Origin: Candidatus Gastranaerophilales bacterium
Lineage (GTDB): Bacteria; Cyanobacteriota; Vampirovibrionia; Gastranaerophilales; Gastranaerophilaceae
DNA length: 10,529 nucleotides
Direction: 5' to 3'
Assembly (NCBI GenBank): GCA_944323495.1
Contig: CALUSZ010000035.1
Location: forward strand, 1-10,529
Shown: in pieces, positions 7,533 to 10,529 of the stretch
Layout of the letters: each line of letters begins with the position of its first letter
Position numbering within the stretch: the first letter of the stretch is position 1
Program-made: the position numbers and the translations under genes
The notes under the pieces: model-generated
Databases searched by the model: none
Told to the model about the DNA's origin: nothing
The model's input: the letters and a program-made list of their open reading frames with translations, nothing else

Positions 7533-7736
7533 CTAAACCTCAATAATCTGAAGAGTTATAGCCTTAACAACCGCCTGTACTCTATTATGAGCATTCAGCT
7601 TCTTATATATGGATTCCAAATGAGCTTTAGTAGTAGCAATAGAAATATTAAGTTCTTGAGCAATTTCTTTATTAATAAGCCCTTTTGCGACCAATTCAAG
7701 GACACACAGCTCTTGTTTTGTTAATTTACTTATCAT
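7533..7736 (-). CDS. Stand-alone LuxR/GerE-type helix-turn-helix regulator
   Basis: 67 residues consisting only of the LuxR-family DNA-binding domain: LTKQELCVLELVAKG (5-19), NKEIAQELNIS (22-32), then the recognition-helix region TTKAHLESIYKKL (35-47) and NRVQAV (51-56). No receiver or ligand-binding domain is attached; the length is like that of GerE of Bacillus. The start ATG has AGGA about seven bases upstream. It is probably a transcription regulator acting as a dimer. It lies just upstream of folP in the same orientation and diverges from the predicted RNA gene, so either could be a target. An inverted repeat (5-2-5) lies 60 bases upstream of its start. Nothing suggests truncation, because a good ribosome site sits directly before this ATG. 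Confidence 0.92.
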   Translation of the reverse strand: MISKLTKQELCVLELVAKGLINKEIAQELNISIATTKAHLESIYKKLNAHNRVQAVVKAITLQIIEV

Positions 7737-7796
7737 CCGGAAATCCTCATATACTTCTATATTTAATTTTTATATAATTGCCTTCAAGTGTCTATC

Positions 7797-7808
7797 AGCC
7801 GTTCGGCT
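7797..7808. repeat. Short inverted repeat between the luxR-type gene and the RNA promoter
   Basis: AGCCG-TT-CGGCT: two perfect 5-base arms around a 2-base centre, unusually GC-rich for this AT-rich spacer. It lies 60 bases before the luxR-type start and 25 bases before the -35 box of the predicted RNA. It could be an operator for the adjacent regulator; this is inference. As an RNA hairpin it would be strained and short. Confidence 0.4.
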
Positions 7809-7833
7809 ATTTTTAATATATGAACTTCACAGC

Positions 7834-7862
7834 TTGAATTCCCAAACAAAATATGTAATAAT
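7834..7862 (+). promoter_or_regulatory. Predicted promoter of the structured RNA
   Basis: TTGAAT (7834-7839), then TAATAA at 7856-7861 (spacer 16) or AATAAT at 7857-7862 (spacer 17). The expected start, about 7868-7869, coincides with the first base of the RNA's closing helix (7869). This agreement was found independently of the folding. Confidence 0.5.
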
Positions 7863-7868
7863 ATTAAT

Positions 7869-8045
7869 ACTTTATATAGGTGTTTATTTTGTTCCTACAT
7901 TTTTATAAATAGGGAGAGTAAGCTCTATAATTACTGAAGTATACCCGCCGATACAAAATCGCCAGCGGGAAACGGATTGGTTAAGGCACTCACCCACCTG
8001 CGAGACTAGCAGGTAACAAAATCGCACTTATATAAAGTTTTTTTA
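7869..8045 (+). ncRNA. Predicted structured non-coding RNA of about 175 nt, family unknown
   Basis: This fills the 312-base gap between the luxR-type gene and the phosphohexomutase gene; no protein frame is supported. The ends pair: 7869-7882 with 8025-8038 (14 pairs, one G-U), then a 4x3 internal loop, then 7887-7893 with 8015-8021 (7 pairs). Inside are a hairpin CCCGC-CGAT / ATCG-CCA-GCGGG (7944-7969), a hairpin ACCTGC / GCAGGT with a 7-base loop (7996-8014), and a weaker one at 7894-7913. The stretch 7970-7995 looks unpaired. Seven T follow the helix (8038-8044). ACAAAATCGC occurs twice (7953-7962, 8016-8025). Size and end-closing helix recall 6S or SRP-type RNAs, but I see no SRP domain-IV loop, no tmRNA tRNA-like end and no RNase P core. 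The plus strand is preferred because of the promoter and the 3' U-tract. Confidence 0.62.
8025..8045 (+). terminator. 3' arm of closing helix plus U-tract (probable RNA terminator)
   Basis: The 3' strand of the long closing helix is followed directly by seven T (8038-8044). It also contains a small local hairpin, ACTT-ATATA-AAGT. The stem is AT-rich, so it would be a weak terminator on its own. It ends four bases before the convergent stop codon of the phosphohexomutase gene. Confidence 0.4.
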
Positions 8046-8048
8046 TTC

Positions 8049-9416
8049 TTACTGAAAAAAATCTATCATCTTAAGAGCTTCCAATTTTTCTAAACTATCG
8101 CTCTCAAAATAAATCCTCAAAAGCGGTTCTGTTCCGCTTGGACGCACAAGAATCTTTGTATTAGCCCCAAGCATTAACTTAACCCCGTCTTTTGTATCAA
8201 CAGATGTAACGTTATATGCACCAATATTTTTAAGGTCTTTTACTTTTTCCAAAATCGGTTTAATTTCTTCCTGGTTATCTAACTTTAAATCAACCCTATC
8301 AGTGTAAAACCTGCATCCTGCAAGGTTATACAACTCTTCTTGAAGTTCAACCAATGATTTATTTGAATAAGCCATCGCCTCTAAAATAAGAAGATTTGCA
8401 AGAATTCCGTCTTTTTCCGGGATATGCCCCTGAATACTTAACCCTCCGGACTCTTCCCCGCCAATAATAACCTGATTCTTTCGCATAGCCTCACCGACAT
8501 GCTTAAACCCGACAGCGGTTTCTATTACATTTACCCCAAGCTTTTCTGCGACATTATTAATTAAAAGGCTTGAGCCAACAGTTTTGACAACACTGCCCTT
8601 AAAGCCTTTTTCGAGTAAATATTTAAGCAATATTGCAATAATTTCATTAGGAGAGACATACTCACCGTTTTCGTTTATTACTCCAAACCTGTCCGCATCA
8701 CCGTCATTAGCAAGGCCTATAGCATTTCCATCTTCTTTTACCTTTAAGGCTAATTCTCTCAAAAATCTTGGCTTTGGATCCGGCATTCCGCCCCCGAATT
8801 CTGTATCATGATACATATGTAAAGCCTTATACGGAATATTTTCATTATCTAAAATCTTATCAAAATAACCTATTGAGGCCGAATAAAGCCCGTCAAAAAT
8901 TATGTTTTCACTAAAACCTCTTATAACATCAAAATTGACAAGATTCTTCAGATGCTCATAATATTTAGGAGCAAAGTCAATCTTATGAAGCGAGCCGTTT
9001 TCTCTGCCGTCAAATAATTTATCTATATTACTTACAATCTCATCTGTTATTTCGCTTGTTGCCGGGCCTGCATAATCCGGAATAAACTTCATTCCCAGAT
9101 ATTCCGGCGGATTGTGAGAAGCCGTAAACATTATAGCGCAAGCGTTTTTAATTAAGGCATTATATGCTAAAACCGGAGTCGGAACAACTCTGGAAGAATA
9201 AAACACATTAAAGCCCTTGTTTTTTAATATTTCGGCGCACGCAAGCGAAAACTCTTCTGCCTTATTTCTCGGATCATAACCAATAAGAACAGATTTATCA
9301 AAACCAAAATTATCAGCTACATACTTACCTATAGCAAGCGTAACTCTCTCTACATTTTCCTCTGTAAACTCTTTCCCAACAACAGCTCTCCAGCCGTCAG
9401 TACCAAATTTTATCAT
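8049..9416 (-). CDS. Alpha-D-phosphohexomutase (phosphoglucomutase/phosphomannomutase)
   Basis: Interconverts the 1- and 6-phosphates of glucose or mannose through a phosphoserine enzyme, feeding glycogen or cell-surface sugar synthesis; cytoplasmic. All four domains are present. Numbered from the first ATG: N-terminal KFGTDGWRA (4-12), active-site loop TASHNP (99-104, phosphoserine S101), metal loop DGDADR (239-244), sugar-binding GGEESGG (320-326) and phosphate-binding RPSGTEP (426-432). At about 455 residues it has the usual length. Two ATGs are adjacent, at 9419 and 9416; AAGAGG (9421-9426) leaves one base to the first and four to the second, so I choose 9416. Substrate preference, and so the choice between pgm, manB and glmM, cannot be read from sequence; the serine loop TASHNPPEY differs from typical GlmM. 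An intrinsic terminator lies immediately upstream. Its stop nearly meets the convergent RNA gene. Confidence 0.95.
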   Translation of the reverse strand: MIKFGTDGWRAVVGKEFTEENVERVTLAIGKYVADNFGFDKSVLIGYDPRNKAEEFSLACAEILKNKGFNVFYSSRVVPTPVLAYNALIKNACAIMFTASHNPPEYLGMKFIPDYAGPATSEITDEIVSNIDKLFDGRENGSLHKIDFAPKYYEHLKNLVNFDVIRGFSENIIFDGLYSASIGYFDKILDNENIPYKALHMYHDTEFGGGMPDPKPRFLRELALKVKEDGNAIGLANDGDADRFGVINENGEYVSPNEIIAILLKYLLEKGFKGSVVKTVGSSLLINNVAEKLGVNVIETAVGFKHVGEAMRKNQVIIGGEESGGLSIQGHIPEKDGILANLLILEAMAYSNKSLVELQEELYNLAGCRFYTDRVDLKLDNQEEIKPILEKVKDLKNIGAYNVTSVDTKDGVKLMLGANTKILVRPSGTEPLLRIYFESDSLEKLEALKMIDFFQ

Positions 9417-9426
9417 CATACCTCTT

Positions 9427-9457
9427 AAAAAAGCGGATACATAATATCCGCCTTTTT
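9427..9457. terminator. Bidirectional intrinsic terminator before the phosphohexomutase gene
   Basis: GCGGATA (9433-9439), loop CATAA, TATCCGC (9445-9451): a perfect 7-bp GC-containing stem. Read on the minus strand it is followed by six U (9427-9432), ending the upstream small-gene transcript; on the plus strand it is followed by C and five U (9453-9457). The minus U-tract directly touches the AAGAGG ribosome site of the next gene. Confidence 0.85.
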
Positions 9458-9468
9458 CTTATTCTATA

Positions 9469-9822
9469 CTACTTAGCAACTTTCACATTCATATAATCAA
9501 TCGTATAATCCGTACCTTCCGCAGTCTGATTAAAGATTATAGGAATTCTTGCTGTTGTCTTGCAGGCTTTTACTGTCCAAATCTCATTCCAGGTATTATT
9601 TTCTTTAGCTTTGCTTACCTCTGTATTTGTAATTTTAAAATCTTGACACCCTTGTTCCGCTACTCTTAAAGAATAATAATAAACCGGCATCATAGCTTCT
9701 GCCTGAAGCTTAGAATCTGTAATCGTTTTACCCGGCAAAGGCAATGTCTTATCAAAATTATATGCAAATACTGCCGTAGTGCTCACTGCTAATAACAAAA
9801 ATAATACTTTTATTTTAGACAT
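9469..9822 (-). CDS. Small secreted protein of unknown family
   Basis: 117 residues from the ATG at 9822, chosen because AAAGGAG (9831-9837) lies eight bases upstream. Earlier in-frame ATGs at 9843 and 9840 would put the SD inside the gene and lengthen the signal peptide. Residues 1-20 are a Sec signal peptide: KIK, hydrophobic LFLLLAV, then AVFA before Tyr21, without a lipobox. The mature part has two cysteines (C59, C87) that could form a disulfide, a tyrosine run (YYY 48-50) and a strand-rich C-terminal half with EIWTVKAC. I do not recognise the family. It is probably periplasmic or exported. It has its own promoter in the 54-base gap after the SPFH gene and its own terminator, so it is likely a single-gene transcript, apart from read-through into the phosphohexomutase gene. 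Confidence 0.82.
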   Translation of the reverse strand: MSKIKVLFLLLAVSTTAVFAYNFDKTLPLPGKTITDSKLQAEAMMPVYYYSLRVAEQGCQDFKITNTEVSKAKENNTWNEIWTVKACKTTARIPIIFNQTAEGTDYTIDYMNVKVAK

Positions 9823-9864
9823 CGGAAAAGCTCCTTTCATCATTCTTAACTATTCTGTGAGTTT

Positions 9865-9894
9865 ATCATATCATAAAACCCGCATTTTATACAA
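9865..9894 (-). promoter_or_regulatory. Predicted promoter of the small secreted-protein gene
   Basis: On the minus strand TTGTAT (9889-9894) and TATGAT (9865-9870) are separated by 18 bases. A start about 7 bases further on would give a leader of about 35 bases containing the AAAGGAG site. The elements fall in the gap after the SPFH stop codon. Confidence 0.5.
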
Positions 9895-9897
9895 GCT

Positions 9898-10529
9898 TTA
9901 CTTATTAGAGTCAAACATTTGCTTAATGCCGTCAACAGAGCTTAAGATGCCTGTTGCTTCATATGGCATGTAAACAATCTTATTATCTTTTCCGCTTGTA
10001 ATGGTTTTCATCGTTTCTAAATATTTCATCGCAATCAGATATTTATCAGGCTGCCCTTTATCTGCTAATGCACCAATAATCCTTTGAATAGCTTCCTTTT
10101 CACCATCAGCTTCAAGAATTCTTGCCTGTGCAACACCCTCTGCTCTCAAGATATTCGCCTGCTTTTCACCTTCAGCTCTGTTAATTGCGGCCTCTTTTTC
10201 ACCCTCTGCCTTAAGAACTGCAGATTTTTTCAAACCTTCTGCTTCAAGTATTGCTGCACGTCTGTCACGTTCAGCTTTCATCTGTTTTTCCATAGCAGAC
10301 TGAATATCACTTGGCGGTATAATATCCTGAAGCTCTACGCGGTTAACCTTTACTCCCCATTTATTGGTAGCTTCATCTAATATAGCTCTCAATTCGTGAT
10401 TAATCTTATCCCTTGAAACCAAGCTTTCGTCCAAATCAAGCTGACCAACAAGGTTTCTTAAATTTGTCTGTGTTAATTTTTCTATAGCGTCCGGTAAATT
10501 CTGGATTTCATAAACTGCAGATTTCGGAT
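9898..10529 (-). CDS. SPFH/band-7 (stomatin/QmcA-like) protein, N-terminus cut by window edge
   Basis: The frame is open through the right edge, giving 209 C-terminal residues; the membrane anchor and first part of the SPFH domain lie outside. The visible end of the SPFH domain reads SAVYEIQNLPDAI, then TNLRNLVGQ, LDESLVSRD and WGVKVNRVELQDI, close to QmcA/stomatin-type proteins. A helical tail follows with five AEG/ADG tripeptides spaced exactly 11 residues apart (nucleotides about 10102-10242), then a short C-terminal tail. A TTG at 10434 lies within conserved sequence, so it is not a start. Family knowledge: such proteins form large membrane-associated rings or microdomains and often pair with NfeD-type proteases; an NfeD gene, if present, would lie beyond the right edge. 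The downstream small gene has its own promoter, so co-transcription is not required. Confidence 0.93.
   Translation of the reverse strand, partial: PKSAVYEIQNLPDAIEKLTQTNLRNLVGQLDLDESLVSRDKINHELRAILDEATNKWGVKVNRVELQDIIPPSDIQSAMEKQMKAERDRRAAILEAEGLKKSAVLKAEGEKEAAINRAEGEKQANILRAEGVAQARILEADGEKEAIQRIIGALADKGQPDKYLIAMKYLETMKTITSGKDNKIVYMPYEATGILSSVDGIKQMFDSNK

Noticed and set aside
7505..7543. TTG start giving a 399-residue folP product
   Set aside because: Adds 13 residues unlike the family, overlaps the luxR-type gene and has no SD; the ATG at 7504 is preferred, although it also lacks a good SD.
7737..7793. Promoter for the luxR-type gene
   Set aside because: Several partial matches (for example TTGAAG, TATATA) exist in the AT-rich leader but none has acceptable spacing.
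7996..8014. tRNA-like anticodon arm (5-bp stem, 7-base loop)
   Set aside because: The base before the would-be anticodon is not U on either strand, and no T-arm or acceptor stem surrounds it.
7869..8045. Retron msr-msd or a riboswitch
   Set aside because: End-pairing resembles retron a1/a2 repeats but there is no reverse transcriptase nearby; no plus-strand gene follows that a riboswitch could control, and no known aptamer core was recognised.
9876..9892. Terminator of the SPFH gene (ATAAAA/TTTTAT stem)
   Set aside because: A/T-only stem with no following U-tract; it overlaps the predicted promoter of the next gene and is more likely incidental.
10432..10434. TTG as start of the SPFH protein
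   Set aside because: Conserved SPFH sequence continues in frame upstream to the window edge, so the gene is longer and cut, not starting here.

Overview
The window is AT-rich bacterial chromosome with densely packed genes, standard-code reading frames, ATG/GTG starts and mostly good Shine-Dalgarno (SD) sites. Nothing fixes the taxon. The low GC, the long-form dihydropteroate synthase, small secreted proteins of unknown family, and a cell-surface-type protein whose lipobox is preceded by a long leader with repeated 'FQG' motifs would fit an uncultured gut lineage such as the Gastranaerophilales (non-photosynthetic Cyanobacteriota). This is inference; a Clostridia-like host is the main alternative. 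No mobile element, CRISPR array, tRNA or rRNA was seen.

Layout. (1) 1-1462, minus: a Q/N/E-rich repeat protein with an internal lipoprotein-type signal, cut by the left edge. (2) 1581-3370, plus: a strong promoter placed almost on the start codon of aspartokinase (lysC), then a small secreted protein 12 bases downstream. Inside lysC, an SD-preceded in-frame ATG could give a separate ACT-domain subunit. (3) 3371-7736, minus: read in the direction of transcription, a stand-alone LuxR-type DNA-binding protein, dihydropteroate synthase (folP), a membrane histidine-kinase-like protein with degenerate ATP-binding boxes, and a cytoplasmic GAF-GGDEF-HD-GYP protein. (4) 7737-8048: no protein gene; it holds a predicted plus-strand structured RNA of about 175 nt with its own promoter, a 21-bp end-closing helix and a final U-tract. 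(5) 8049-10529, minus: an SPFH/band-7 membrane-scaffold protein cut by the right edge, a small secreted protein with its own promoter, an intrinsic terminator, and a phosphoglucomutase/phosphomannomutase whose ribosome site lies directly after that terminator.

How the parts relate. Housekeeping metabolism (aspartate-family amino acids, folate, hexose phosphates) is interleaved with signalling. The cluster of LuxR-type regulator, kinase-like sensor and c-di-GMP enzyme lacks any receiver domain, so it is not a conventional two-component pair. The most notable items are the unassigned structured RNA, the nearly leaderless lysC with a hidden second start, the terminator abutting the phosphohexomutase start, and the degenerate kinase.
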